Shown here one piece after another: positions 11,185 to 22,440 of a DNA stretch of 64,000 nucleotides. Every line of letters begins with the position of its first letter. Position 1 is the stretch's first letter. The DNA is from Ceratothoa steindachneri (taxonomy: Eukaryota > Arthropoda > Malacostraca > Isopoda > Cymothoidae). The notes below the pieces were generated by a model. That model was given only the letters and a program-made list of their open reading frames with translations. It was not told where the DNA came from and did no database searches. A program made the translations under genes and the position numbers. The stretch is from the NCBI GenBank assembly GCA_963969495.1, contig OZ018320.1, positions 75,924,162 through 75,988,161 of the forward strand. Reading direction: 5' to 3'.

Positions 11185-12322
11185 GGTTATGGTTAGTTAA
11201 ACCCAATCACTATAATTCAAATAGATCAGTAAATGGCAAACGCAGAATTTTACCACCAATAATGATTACAGGGCACACGCCTAACTCACAACTGAAATAA
11301 TCGGGCACAACAAACATAAAACTGGAAAAAGGTAAAACAGCAAAAATATGTGTTAGCAAGACGATGATTAAGTTTGTATATAATTATTAAAGTTATACAA
11401 AAATCACCATTCCTATTACTTGCATTTGTCACAATATGCGTAAATGTTATGAAAAAGATTACAACATCAAAGTTATGTGAAAAGTATTGCAAAAAAGCAC
11501 TAAATATCAGGCAAAGGAACAATACTTACCAACACAGAACTTACGCGGAAACTAACAGTAATCCAAAACAGACGTGGATTCAAGAGAGTGTGGCTGTTAC
11601 GTACATGTTTTATACAAGTACAAAACTGATCAAGTTTAAAACAACAATAAAGAGTGGAAGCTCTGTGTACTTATTTTATACAAGTACAGATCGAACCTCA
11701 AGCATGTTTGGCATTATTGAGGAAATTATAGCAAACTATAAGTCATCTATCAGAGGTTTATTAAAACGTCATCAAACAAACCTCTTCAGTAACAGTTTGC
11801 ATCAAACACGTCACCGCAAACCAAATCCCGCGTGAAGAAGTATCAACAACTAGTCGTATAATAATGTTAATACAATGCGTTTACAATATTAAGCTATGCG
11901 AATAATGCATAGAATTTTAAATCTGTATAAGGGTAAAATTTATAATTGCACTTACATAAGTATTGGCATTAATTTTTTCATGGCCACAGAGTTAAAAGCT
12001 AATTAATTTTCACGAGTTATGACTACGAGATTGCCAATTTGGCAACCCTGAGGTGTAACACCAACTGAGCGAGAAAACAAGCACACTAATACACATCACT
12101 GGCATCCAGTAGAATTTTCTGTAGAATTCTATAAAATTTCTACAATTCTGCAGATTTTTTGCTTTCCATAGAATTGCAGTATTTATATAGATTTCCACAG
12201 GTCCAACAATTAGGTATGCTATAATAAGTGAGTAATATTTAAACTTGATATGGTTAACATTGAATAAATGCCGAACGCCCCTACTGCGCGTTCAACGCCC
12301 CCTAAGTGAAGCGACATCTTAC

Positions 12323-12363
12323 AACGCCCCCTTGTACCTCAACAACGCCTACAAGGGGGCGTT
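12323..12363. repeat. Subterminal palindrome of the hAT element
   Basis: AACGCCCCCTTGTA at 12323-12336 is perfectly inverted at 12350-12363, with a 13-base spacer. The core GCCCCCTTG also occurs near the left end (about 9267). Clustered subterminal motifs are typical transposase-binding sites in hATs; that role is inferred here. Confidence 0.75.
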
Positions 12364-12394
12364 AGCGCCCACGGTGGGAATCACTGGCCTAAGG

Positions 12395-15300
12395 TGTTTA
12401 GAGAGCCAAATTTTGTCGTTATTGTTTACGATTATTTATTTAACTATACCACTCACTTGTACCTGGGGCATCTTACAGGACAGTCAAAAATATTGTTATA
12501 TGTTTATGACCCCAAAGTAAATGACTCTTGGGATTTGTTCCAAAGGATATCCTTTTCAAGAGCAAACCTTGACCAATGGTTCTCTATCCTTGGATTAATA
12601 ACGGTCGTGGATTGTCTAACTTTGCGGCTTCCGTTTCTCAATCTGCCTTTTTGAGGATCCCCCTCAGGTACTCGATCGGATTATGACCTAGAAGGTTGTC
12701 GAGGGACAAATGCGTTTGACCCAAAAGTCTCAAAAAGGTACACACGTCTGTAAGCCAGGCCACCACTGTCGGCGCTGGGCTCGGATACAATCGAATTGGG
12801 GGATGGTAAATACCTTCCAACTAGAGTGCAATATTATTAAGGTTGCTGGATTCATCTCAAGGGTTATTCGAAAGATAAACACATCTACAAAATAACGAGC
12901 CACAGCCATGGTCGTTAGAAGGCTGTGCGCAGCAAGGCGTCCCAAGGGATATCGGGCGCGGCTTAAGCAAACATGGGCCTTGATAATTTCGGAGCATCGA
13001 CGAGGCGAAAGGAAAATAAGCGAGATTCCCTTCTACCCCAAAAGGGTGAAAGATGAACACAGCTGCTGAGCCTGAGAGCGGGACAGCGTTATCAAACTGG
13101 GGAAGACGGTAATAAAGCACCACAAATTAAATACAGTTGCGTTGCTGATCCGCCTCGACCAGGGAAATTCTGTGTCATAACGGCGTATTGAGTTTAATGA
13201 TCCCACAAAGGTCATAATCCGAGTATATGCTATACGAGTATATGATGTGGTTGGGCCCGATGCCACTTCGTTACCTGTGCCCGATGACACCTCGCTCTTT
13301 GAGAAGAAGCAGGCAAAACGATAATGGATCCTCCGTACGAGTTGCTCCCGAGCGATCATTTGGTACTCTTTTGAGGCCATGAATGTACCTTCCATATCTG
13401 TATGCCGGTGCTCTGATATTCACTCGCATTTTTTCTTCTTTTCGGCCACTAACTGAACCGCTTGTGTTCGATTCCATGGAGCACTTTCGATTCCCCTCCG
13501 ACAGCCAGTCATTGTCGTCTCCATTGAAGTCCTGCACGATGGAATTAAAGGTAGAAACATTACACATCCAAATTATGTTTTCAGAAATTAATTCAACCCT
13601 CACTCCACACTTCCAGGACTCTTTTTTCTGAATATATACTTAACAGAGGTCTATAATGTGCCTTGCGCCCATATCATTTAGTATTAACAGGGTTGCCTTT
13701 CGACATTTTGTATTCCTTAGCCCTCTCCGCCATTTCTGTGCTGTTATTTATCCACAATTTTCCTTCCTCAGCCTACAATTTCTTTATTCTTTTTGACTGA
13801 GTGGAGTTGCAAGTAATAATAATTTACACAATCGAAGAATATGTATTTGTAATCATCTTAACACAATGCATTGCTACACTCGTAATTGAAAGATCAAACA
13901 CCTACTACACAATTCATATTTACAAAACCATCAAAGCACTTTCCCTTTTAGAAAAGGAATTAATAATATAGTTTTCCGTAAAGATATTCTTATCACCCCA
14001 TTTCACTACACCTGTATTTTCAATTTTCTCCCTGTCATATTTACCTCATTTTCTCTCCACCTTCATCTCTCCAAGGGGTTAGTTTTCCACGCGGATTACA
14101 CTACCTTCCGATCGCCTCACTCTCGTAAAATATAATTTTTCCCCATTTTCTTTCCCATCCTCATTTTAAGCCTTTTAAAAATCCGGTCACTCATCTCTCC
14201 CACTTCAAAATGTATCACTGACATAAAATAGTCACCATTCAAGTGCCCTGTAAAAAGGAAAGTACGACTTGCTCGTTGGCGCAAAGATCACAACATATTC
14301 CCCTGATTTTCCCGCAACCTAAATCAAAACACTATTTTTACCCGCCAATAAAAATAAAAGAACAAAACATTTTGGAATTTTCCCAGTCTTGTCGCTATGT
14401 TTCGTTTTGTCTCATTTTTAAAACCCTCGCTGCTATTTCCCGAATGATGTCTGTGGAGTTTGAAATAGGATGAATTGTAGCAGTTCACAAAGGGGGATAT
14501 AAAAGTCGGCGGGAGGGAATAAACAGGATAAAAACAGGTAGGGAAATAAATGAGTAGAAAAGAAAGAGGTTCGTAGATGGCGCGCAAATTATCACCAAAC
14601 AACGTCAGTCTCGCGCCATGGTTAGAACCGATCACCCTGTTCTAATGTTCAAGCGTACCTTCTTCATAAATAAGCTTCGTGAGGGAGTGAAAAGGAACTG
14701 CGAACGAGAGAGAACAATGCTCGGGAATACATATAGAGTAGTAGGATGCCCCCCTCACACCCATCCCTAATCCCGCTCTAGTATTCACATAAACAGTTCT
14801 TCTTGGACCTTTCCTGGGGTTCCTTCCTGCCAGCCATGAATGGGGTTTGCCCTCGCAGAAAAATAAAGGTACCGAATCGAGCAAGTTTGGGATCCAAATA
14901 GGTGCCCGGATTAATCCATTCTTTAGGCTTCCCTACTCCCGCATTTATGGGCATAGGAGTGATACTCGATGTGAGAAAAGCAAGCCCGCAACGACCATTG
15001 AAGTCATTGGAACCCAATAAGAAAATACGAAGAGAATAGAGAAGAGAGCTGGGCGTCCACCCACTTAGATTGGTTTACCCATATGGGAGGGAAATTCCTC
15101 ATACCACAAAGGTAGACCGATTTGTGAAAGAGAAAAGCCAGGGTTCCATTCGAGCCTCTCCCGCTATTTAACATTCACCCCCTCCTTTATTCTTCGCGAT
15201 AAGCAATTACTCACTCCTAATTAACCCCCTCACTTTATCTCACGGAATCCGCTAAAGAAGATAGAAGCGAACACCACGGCGCCCTGTAGAGGCAAGCCCC

Positions 15301-15609
15301 TCGCTCTGCCTGTAGGAATACCATTCACCCACGTCGTAGCTCGCGACGTGAGAGAGACTTCACACATCATGAGCGAGGACCCTCCTGTTCTCGACTTGCA
15401 GCAACTCCTCTTTGACCTGTTGTCCACCCGCAAAGGGAATGTCAAATGCAGCATGGGCAATCATGATGCAGATGACATCTAGGGGGTTGACCGCCCTCCC
15501 GGCCCTAACTTCCACAGTTTCTGCTCCTGTTCTCAATACCTGCAGGGGGATTTGCGGTTGTCATCCACACCTTTTTGACTTATTCAAACTTCAGCTTTTT
15601 AGGTCGCGT
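12395..15609. other. Unassigned DNA with unrecognised open frames
   Basis: Minus-strand open frames at 13271-13603 (110 codons), 13033-13395 (120) and 12857-13123 (88) overlap and run on from each other, giving a faint look of decayed coding DNA. I recognise no domain. A GC-richer block at 15230-15560 likewise has short frames without recognisable motifs. The rest is AT-rich. Confidence 0.3.
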
Positions 15610-16200
15610 GCGACCTAAAACACACCCACCACTTATACCACCTACGCCTACACAACCGCCTACACCACCACCAGCTACACCACAACTGCCTACACCACAA
15701 CCGCCTACACCACCACCACCATCTACACCAGCACCACATACACGACCAGCAGCTACACCACCACCAGTTAAACCACCACAACCACCTACACCTACACCAC
15801 CAACACATACATCTAAACCACCACACCTTAAACACCACCACCCACATGTATACCACCCCACCACCTACACCATCACGACTTACATCTAAACTACCACCAC
15901 CTATACTACCTTCAACACCACCATCTACACCACCACATACACCACTACTGCATACACCATCACCACCTACACCACTCCCACCTGCACCACCATCACATGC
16001 AATACCTCCACCTACACCACATTTCCTACATCACTTGCAACCACCACCACCACCACTGCCTACAACACCTACACCACATACAATACTCCCAACTGCACCT
16101 ACACCACCACCGCATGCACTACCGCCACTTACACCACCACCACCGCCTACACCAACACCACCACCATCTACACCGACGCCACCTACACCACCGCCACCCA
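15610..16200. repeat. CAC/ACC-rich simple repeat, ~590 bp
   Basis: Irregular tandem repetition of triplet-based units such as CCTACACCACCA. Because the period is mostly a multiple of three, all frames on both strands stay open (Thr/Pro-rich or His-rich on plus; Gly- or Trp-rich on minus). I read it as an imperfect microsatellite rather than a gene, since no flanking coding sequence, start context or splice signal supports a protein. Confidence 0.8.
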
Positions 16201-16207
16201 AAGTTAT

Positions 16208-16940
16208 CCTGGGAATAATTTTGTTTTGGCAATAACTTCATAACTATTCAACCAATCATAACGGAATTTGAAATTCTTATGTTGTTTTACATTTTCTTTC
16301 GAATGATATAATTGCCAAAGTCCTCCCATGGTTAGCCTGGGAATATTTTGGGGGGCAATAGCATCATAATTATTCGGCCGATTTTAACGAAATCTGAAAG
16401 CCTTATGTTTTTTTAAATTATCTCTCGAATGATATAATAGTCAAAGTCCTCCAAAGTTTAGCCAGGGTTTTATTTTTCTTTTGGCAATAACATCATAACT
16501 ATTTGGCCCATTCCAACGAAACTTGAAACCCTTATATTGTTTTATACTCTCTTTCGAATTATATAATTGCAAAAATCACCCCAAGATTAATTCGGAAATT
16601 ATTTTATTTTGGCAATAACATCATAACTATTCGGCCGATTCTAACGAAATGTGGAACTTTCATATTATTTTACATTCTCTTTCTAATTATATGATTTCCC
16701 AAGTCCTCCTAAGGTTAGCCACGGAATCATTTTGTTTTGGCAATAACATCCTAACCATTCGGCCCATTCAAACGAAATTTGCAACCCTTATTTTATTTTA
16801 CATCCTCTTTCGAATATTAGAATTGCCAAGGTCCTCCCAAAGTTAGTCCAGGAATTACTAAAAGTTTTGAAGGTCGTAAGGTCATAAATCAAAATAAGTG
16901 AGAGCACATGACTTTTTGTTCGGCAGACCTTGCTATGAAA
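16208..16940 (+). repeat. Five tandem ~127-bp monomers plus fold-back arm inner block
   Basis: Five diverged head-to-tail monomers, each with TTTGGCAATAACATC, a CGGCCGATT-like box, AACGAAAT, and ATGATATAATTGCCAA, followed at 16860-16930 by the inner block TTTGAAGGTCG..AGGTCATAA also found in the arms of the element at 516-3290. The outer end of the arm is missing. The array abuts the CAC repeat. Confidence 0.85.
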
Positions 16941-17235
16941 CAACCTTTCCCAAAGATACGCCATGGTTGGTCTGTAACTTTAAATTCGAGGGGAAAATCG
17001 CCAGGTGACGTCAGGCTTCGTGTGGCTCATAATCTTCCGCTGACGGCCATACTTAATTATTCTTCTCTCGCTCTTCCGACAATCTCTTCACGTTTGTGGT
17101 TTGAATACTTTTCACACGAAAGAATAATCCGCATAAATATTAGTGTGTCATCTGTCCTTATCATCGCTTTGTCCTAAACTCGATATCAATTCTGATGATC
17201 TCCAAGGAAGACGCGCACCTTACCCAATCGTTCAG

Positions 17236-17318
17236 TATAGACCGACCGGGCCCCCCGGCCCCGGCTAACTCAGACCTCGGCCAGTCCCCGGAAAATTTAT
17301 GACCCCGGTTAGTCTATA
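17236..17318. mobile_element. 83-bp MITE with 8-bp target duplication
   Basis: Ends TATAGACCGACCGGG and, in reverse complement, TATAGACTAACCGGG (13 of 15 match). Perfect flanking duplications TCGTTCAG at 17228-17235 and 17319-17326. The very GC-rich interior contrasts with its surroundings. An 8-bp duplication fits hAT-type (or similar) transposition. No coding capacity. Confidence 0.8.
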
Positions 17319-17326
17319 TCGTTCAG

Positions 17327-18394
17327 TCTCGATGCTCTTTCCCATAGACATTGAGATCTATTGCAATCTCATCGGGGGACAACTGCATTCAGATGACGTG
17401 CTATAGGGAATAATGCCGCGAATGGACTTCATAAGAGAGTAAAAGAAAAAGCAAAGAGAGAGAAATATATAAAAAAGGAACGGCAAGAGCGTCTTCGCGC
17501 GAAACTCAGTTCTTTGATTTAAGAACTCAGATATGATGGAGAAATGAGAACAGCAATAAACTTGTTTCCAAAAAGAAGTCGTCGGATAAAAATGCCAACG
17601 ACCTCGACAAAATGGGTGGACTCAGTGATGCAATGGAACAAATGCCATTGGGGGAGAAACCGGCATGACGTTAGCGGATCATATGTGGCAGAAGAGCAGG
17701 CCGTTATGTGCCGTGAAAATTGCCTTTTGAATTGTAACAAATTACAGGAATGCACATAATGTTTGTTCCATGGGTAGTGTTATTTTCGAATTGCTAATGT
17801 TGAAAATGGTAGAAAATGGCTTTTATTCATTTTAATCTTTGCTTTCATGACCTGGATAATGATATTTTGAAATTTATCTATTTCTAACGGGACATGGACG
17901 AATTTTCTAATTCCTTATACATAAGGTCCTAAAAAAACTAGATGAATCCAAATTAACATTTATTTATACTAAAGTTATACAAAAGTGGACACCAAAGGAT
18001 TGGATGTGGATAGTTTTTCTAGATTTGGCAAAAGTATATAACACCATCATATGTAATCAAACTTTTTAGCATTTATCATATTTATAAATATGATAATAAT
18101 GTGTATTTGCTAATATATTTGAATATTTTGTTAATATGTTTGAATTACTTTGTAATGAATTTTACTACGAGTAAATGGTTATGTAAGTAATAAAATGGTA
18201 TGTTTTCTAAATCAGAATTTAACCAATATTTCTTGTTTCAGCATAAATCTATAACTATTATTCAATATCATTCTAAAGTAATATGACAAAAACTAAAGAA
18301 CTTAGAGTTGCGCAAATCCAATTTCTCCATAGCCAATGGTTATCACACGTAGAAATTGCTAAAAATTAAAATAGCCGAGGCCGATATGTTTATC
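17327..18394. other. No gene recognised
   Basis: AT-rich. Overlapping frames on opposite strands near 17520-17760 (about 70-78 codons) show no recognisable motif. Confidence 0.4.
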
Positions 18395-19210
18395 CTGACT
18401 TCCTAGGGGACAAGCTGGGGTCTTAACTTGACCCTCTCCGAATCCTGTTAACAGGCTTCCACACCTGGAGAAGGTGTCCTCACGTTAAATGGAAACACAT
18501 ACTCGTATGCCCACCAAGAAGAACGGCGAGCATATTTCATAAAGAAACGGACTCTGGCCCTTGTCCCGCGAAATTCTCAGAGAATGAAAGTGGTGTTTGT
18601 AGCTTTTAAAGGTATACCGCTTCTCTCGGAGGACGTTATTACACTCGGCAAACCACAGCGGAAGCGGTCAGCTTTTAAACACGGCCAGACGCTCGAGGAA
18701 TACAATCTAAGCGGTGGTGAAAGTGGTGGAGAAGAACTCACCGGCAACATCAATTGACAAACTCCTCAACTGAGAGAGCGAGTTGCCATTTCTCCGTAGG
18801 TGGACTACGGTGCCTGATCCAAGCCCACCGAACAGGTCTCTTAAGCGGTGATGGCCGATCAAAAGAGATCAAATAAAAAATGATCGCTTCCTTGAAGATT
18901 GTCGATCACCTCCACCAAAGTTCGACTGTGCATCTGGAGAGCACAGGGAGGGGCCAAATTAGAAAAATAATGCGGTTTTCGAACAAAGATGCGTCAATTC
19001 TTCTACATTAAGGACTCCCATCTCCAGAGGATGTTTACTGTTCAGGTTTCCTAGTATGAGATAGGGCCTCAGTAAGTAGTGTTATGACGCGACGGAACTC
19101 CACCTCATCGAAATCGACTCATGGTAGAAGGTTCATTGACAAAAAAACCCAGAATATCTCCTGGCCGCGTGTAGTTGGACTGTGACCGCCTGGAGGGGGT
19201 GTTGAAGGCT
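18395..19210 (-). pseudogene. Diverged I-like retrotransposon ORF2 relic (endonuclease to RT linker)
   Basis: Base-by-base resemblance to the minus-strand ORF2 of the full-length element at 46121-53058. The block CGTATGCCCACCAAGAAGAA (18507) matches 49078; a string with CGGCCAGACG (18682) matches 49262; and AGATAGGGCCTC (19061) matches 49718. Order and spacing are preserved, but stops, indels and many substitutions destroy the frame. It covers the second half of the endonuclease and the linker; the RT and RNase H parts are missing at the 18395 end. It is an older member of the same lineage. Confidence 0.8.
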
Positions 19211-19640
19211 TACTAGAGGAGATCTGGTTCGGCGCTTAAGCCTTCCTCGCATCCTTCGGGTTGCGGAGCGGCTTTTGGAACGATAGTTCCCTAATCTTTT
19301 AAGTGGGCCCACCTTTCAAAGCATTTGTGACACCTTTGGACATGAGCGAGGGTCAATTCACTCTCGTTGCAACCATATTTACGGGATTAGGCTTATGAAG
19401 CGCTTAACGATAGCTTCATCGCCACATTCCTTAATCTTGCTTCCTGTTATTCAAGCGATCCTGAGGAAGGGCGCGGCCGCTTCGTTTTGGGATAATCGGT
19501 CGCGCACCCCCGGTACAACTACAGCCTTTCTGCTGTTAGTCGTACTGGGTTGGCGCCTGAGGGAGATAGATTTCACTGTATTGTTCCTCATGTGTGAAGG
19601 AGAGTTGGTAGTGGCCACAGATAAACCTGAGCCTTTTTGT
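19211..19640 (-). pseudogene. Possible gag-like ORF1 fragment with one zinc-knuckle-like motif
   Basis: On the minus strand a stretch around 19355-19300 reads LAHVQRCHKCFERWAHLKD, resembling the start of a CCHC zinc knuckle of non-LTR ORF1 proteins. Frames are broken. It lies where ORF1 would be expected upstream of the ORF2 relic, but does not obviously align with the ORF1 of the full copy. Confidence 0.35.
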
Positions 19641-19844
19641 TACTAGTTGCACTGGGGTGACACTGTGGGGTTTTAGAACCCAATGAATGTTTCCTGCTCG
19701 ACCTTGAGGGGTATGGAGTTGAGGGGATCCTTTATCCCAGATACATAGGGGGTGCCTGGTAGTGCAGACCTCGATAGGACTATAAACCTGGCCATCTTGA
19801 TGCGGAATAAGGTCTGCAACCCGTAAGGGTAGGATCTCTTATTC

Positions 19845-20240
19845 GAAAACAAGGTCTGCTGACCAAAGTCGCGTGCTCTCACTTATTCTGATTTATGACC
19901 TTACGACCTTCAAAACTTTCAATAATTCCCGGACTAACCTTGAGAGGACCTTGGCAATTATAACTTTCGAAAGAGAATGTAAAACATCGTAAGGGTTTCA
20001 TATTTTGTTGGAATGGGCCGAATAATTATGTTATTGCCAAAACAAAATAATTTCCGAGCTAACCTTGGAAGGACCTTGGCAATTATATCATTCGAAAGAG
20101 AATTTAAAACAACATAAGTCTTTCAAATTTTGTTAGAATTGACCAATACTTACAATGTTATTACTAAAACAAAACCAAAAAATTGGGACCGACGGACCCA
20201 ACGAGCGACCGACATAGTGAGATATAGAGTTGCCCGCGAC
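19845..20240 (-). repeat. Solo arm of the fold-back family, two monomers
   Basis: Reverse orientation. From the inner end: CAAGGTCTGCTGACC, TTATGACCTTACGACC, two ~127-bp monomers, and the outer end with GACATAGTGAGATATAGAG and a terminal GCGACTAGA-like sequence. It is embedded in the broken I-like relic. Confidence 0.85.
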
Positions 20241-21429
20241 TAGACTAAAAATACAAGCGTATCGCTTAGCATAAATAGCGTGTGTGTGATTAGCCATAAT
20301 TCACGATGTCCCTGTACACCATACACTCATATACAGTTTATCCTTGTAGCTTGGAACAAGTAAAATTTTGGGTGGACTTGTAGTAATCGGATTATGTAAT
20401 AGGTAGGCTACCGAGGCAAATTGCAGGATTAAATAGGCCCAGCAAACACCTTCACAAACTGGACACGTGGTGGTCTTATTAAATCCCAGCATACTCCACT
20501 CATATAAAATAAATGTCTAAAATTGAAATAAGGAATTGAGAATGCATAGATTAATTTGAATCTCTGAATTTGAATACAAAATAAGGAATGTAATATATTT
20601 GTTAATGTATATATATAGAAGGCAAGCGACCGTTGTAAGTGAACGCGAGACAAACAATGTACGAGGGCGCGAAAGGTCAGAATTACTTGTGTCAATAAGA
20701 CAAGGCGTAAATAGACATTTCATGTCTCAGATTAGATTTCTCGAAATACGGAAGTCTACGGAACACCTGGTTAAATACACCCGGTGATCAAAGGGAATTG
20801 CATCACTGAATTGCGACAAGCGTATCCTGTTATATAGATAAAACTCGGGAGATGTAAGTAAATTGTAATACCCAGCCGTTCAAAACAACACCCAAGGGTG
20901 GAACTAATAAGCCCCGACGACAAAGATTTATCCCGCAGGCAAACTAGGCCATGCCCCCCTGAAAATGAAACCGTTATATAGGCGAGCAATGAGAGGAGTC
21001 GAGAATTAAGCATTATAATTGTTATTAAGTATTGCAATACCCGTATTAGCGTTTACGGTACCCCTTTTAAATTCACCAAGTCTTGTGGCTCCAGAATTTA
21101 ATACTTCGCGTTGAATATATATAGACTGCTTGTCACCCGTAAAGGACGTCCCTCTTGCTCCGTTATAGACCAATATTAGAATAAAGTATATATTTTGCAA
21201 CGTCCTTCCTTACTTCGATTACCCTAAACCTTCGGTAAAGCCATCTTTGGAGTCAGATACTTAATTCGCCTTCTTATAAACCGTTACCAAGTGATCCCGC
21301 TATAAGTGGTGAACTAATTTCCGGCTCTTTTAATAAACACCCATAATTGTTGACTGCTTCATTTCAACCCATAAGGTGGTTATTTTACCACTTCAGACTC
21401 TTCTATGCACGTCGGCATTTTTTTTTTAT
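20241..21429. other. Insertion-like DNA between two parts of the I-like relic, no gene recognised
   Basis: Separates ORF1-homologous sequence (from 21430) from ORF2-homologous sequence (up to 19210). Only short frames are present, none recognisable. The boundary at 21430 is preceded by a T-run. Confidence 0.4.
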
Positions 21430-22440
21430 GGCCGAAGTGATCCCTTTGCAGTAACACCCAGAATGCCTTAAATCGGTAGCGATTCCTTGCAGCACGCAGA
21501 GACTTAGGAAGTCTTCTGTCTTGGTCTGATGTGAGCGTGAGTGTATTGGTGGGTATCGAAACACTCCCCCATCCCCCGCTGTTTCATCATCACACGACCG
21601 AACTTAATGGCACACTGATGAGACAGATTTAACGCTGTCTTATATGGTGTAGTCCAGCATTTCTCTGCATAGACTACACTTGTGACAAAATAAATGATGG
21701 AGTGTATTACTCTCGAGAGTCCGAAGAGGGCTCAGTAAGGCTCTCTGAGGAAGAAGAGCAGTGTTAGCCAGAAGGCTCTCATTTTAAAAAAACAAAGCTT
21801 TTCGTTCTCTACGGAGAAGCCTAGCTAATGCATAGCTCTAATGGAACAAGTTTCTGTTGGGAAGCCTTGACTCATCAGTCCTGCGAATAACCAGTAAATG
21901 TTTGAAACGACCGGCTCGAAAATTACGGGTAGCCTTTTGATGAGGGACGTTCACTTCTCTATTATTCCATTTGCCTTTATTTTTGGGTGGGATTTTGAGG
22001 CTAGAGACTTGTTTTTTCTCTCTTTAGCGTCTGAGGCGCCCCTGAGTCCGGAAGCCCTGCGGACTCAGGGGCTGTGATTTCACGCTTTTCCATTCCTCCT
22101 GAAGGCACTGTATGGTCGGAAGGACACACCTATTTTCGGAGACCCCCTCGGAAGGAAAAACCATCTTGTCCAGCTCGGTTGGTATTACTCGCCCCAAAGG
22201 AAGAGCCGGGCGATGGGTGGGATTAGGATTGGGAGTTTGATCCGCTAAACCACAATCCCTCCGAGACGACCTCGCTCTCTAGGTAGAGGGCACCGCAACT
22301 TCTATACTAGAGATTGCCACGCCTCAGGAGGATGGGTCCATTTTAGCAATCCACTCGAAGGCACCTGGGAACCGTGAACCAGTAAGAGGTATGCTGTAAT
22401 TCTCCTTGTCCGAAAGGTTCTCCTTGGGGCACGAGGGCGC
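21430..22440 (-). pseudogene. Diverged I-like retrotransposon ORF1 relic
   Basis: Matches the minus-strand ORF1 of the full-length copy: TATGGCCGAAGTG (21429) against 50986, TCATCACACGACCG (21588) against 51146, GTCCGAAGAG (21719) against 51296, GCCAGAAGGCT (21766) against 51345, and CGGCTCGAAAA (21912) against 51489. Order is preserved over about 500 bases; upstream of 22000 the match fades into the fast-evolving N-terminal region, so the 22440 limit is approximate. Frame is destroyed. With 18395-19210 it represents one old insertion later split by other DNA. Confidence 0.75.
22038..22072. repeat. Perfect 13-bp hairpin in the ORF1 relic
   Basis: GCCCCTGAGTCCG (22038-22050) is exactly inverted at 22060-22072 around a 9-base loop. 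Function unknown. Confidence 0.85.

Larger units (their letters stand above)
9238..12386 (-). mobile_element. Buster-type hAT DNA transposon, complete ends
   Basis: Starts CAGTGTTTCCCA and ends TGGGAATCACTG: 12-bp terminal inverted repeats with one mismatch. Perfect 8-bp target duplications GCCTAAGG flank it at 9230-9237 and 12387-12394. The duplication fits the nnnTAnnn consensus reported for Buster-type hATs, and the encoded protein is of the same type. Length 3149 bp. GCCCCCTTG motifs lie just inside both ends and form a 14-bp perfect palindrome near the right end. The intact ends could in principle still be mobilised by a functional transposase from another copy; this copy's own gene is broken. 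Confidence 0.93.

Noticed and set aside
11374..11835. 153-codon plus-strand frame inside the hAT element
   Set aside because: AT-rich, antisense to the transposase leader region, no recognisable motif; probably chance.
15575..16235. Pro/Thr-rich and Gly- or Trp-rich open frames on both strands
   Set aside because: All frames stay open because the DNA is a triplet-period CAC/ACC repeat; no start context, splice sites or flanking coding sequence.
16208..20240. Opposite-facing monomer arrays at 16208-16940 and 19845-20240 as the two arms of one element
   Set aside because: Unlike 516-3290 they share no private outer sequence, the left one lacks the outer end, and the right one lies inside an I-like relic extending past it, so they are better seen as independent.
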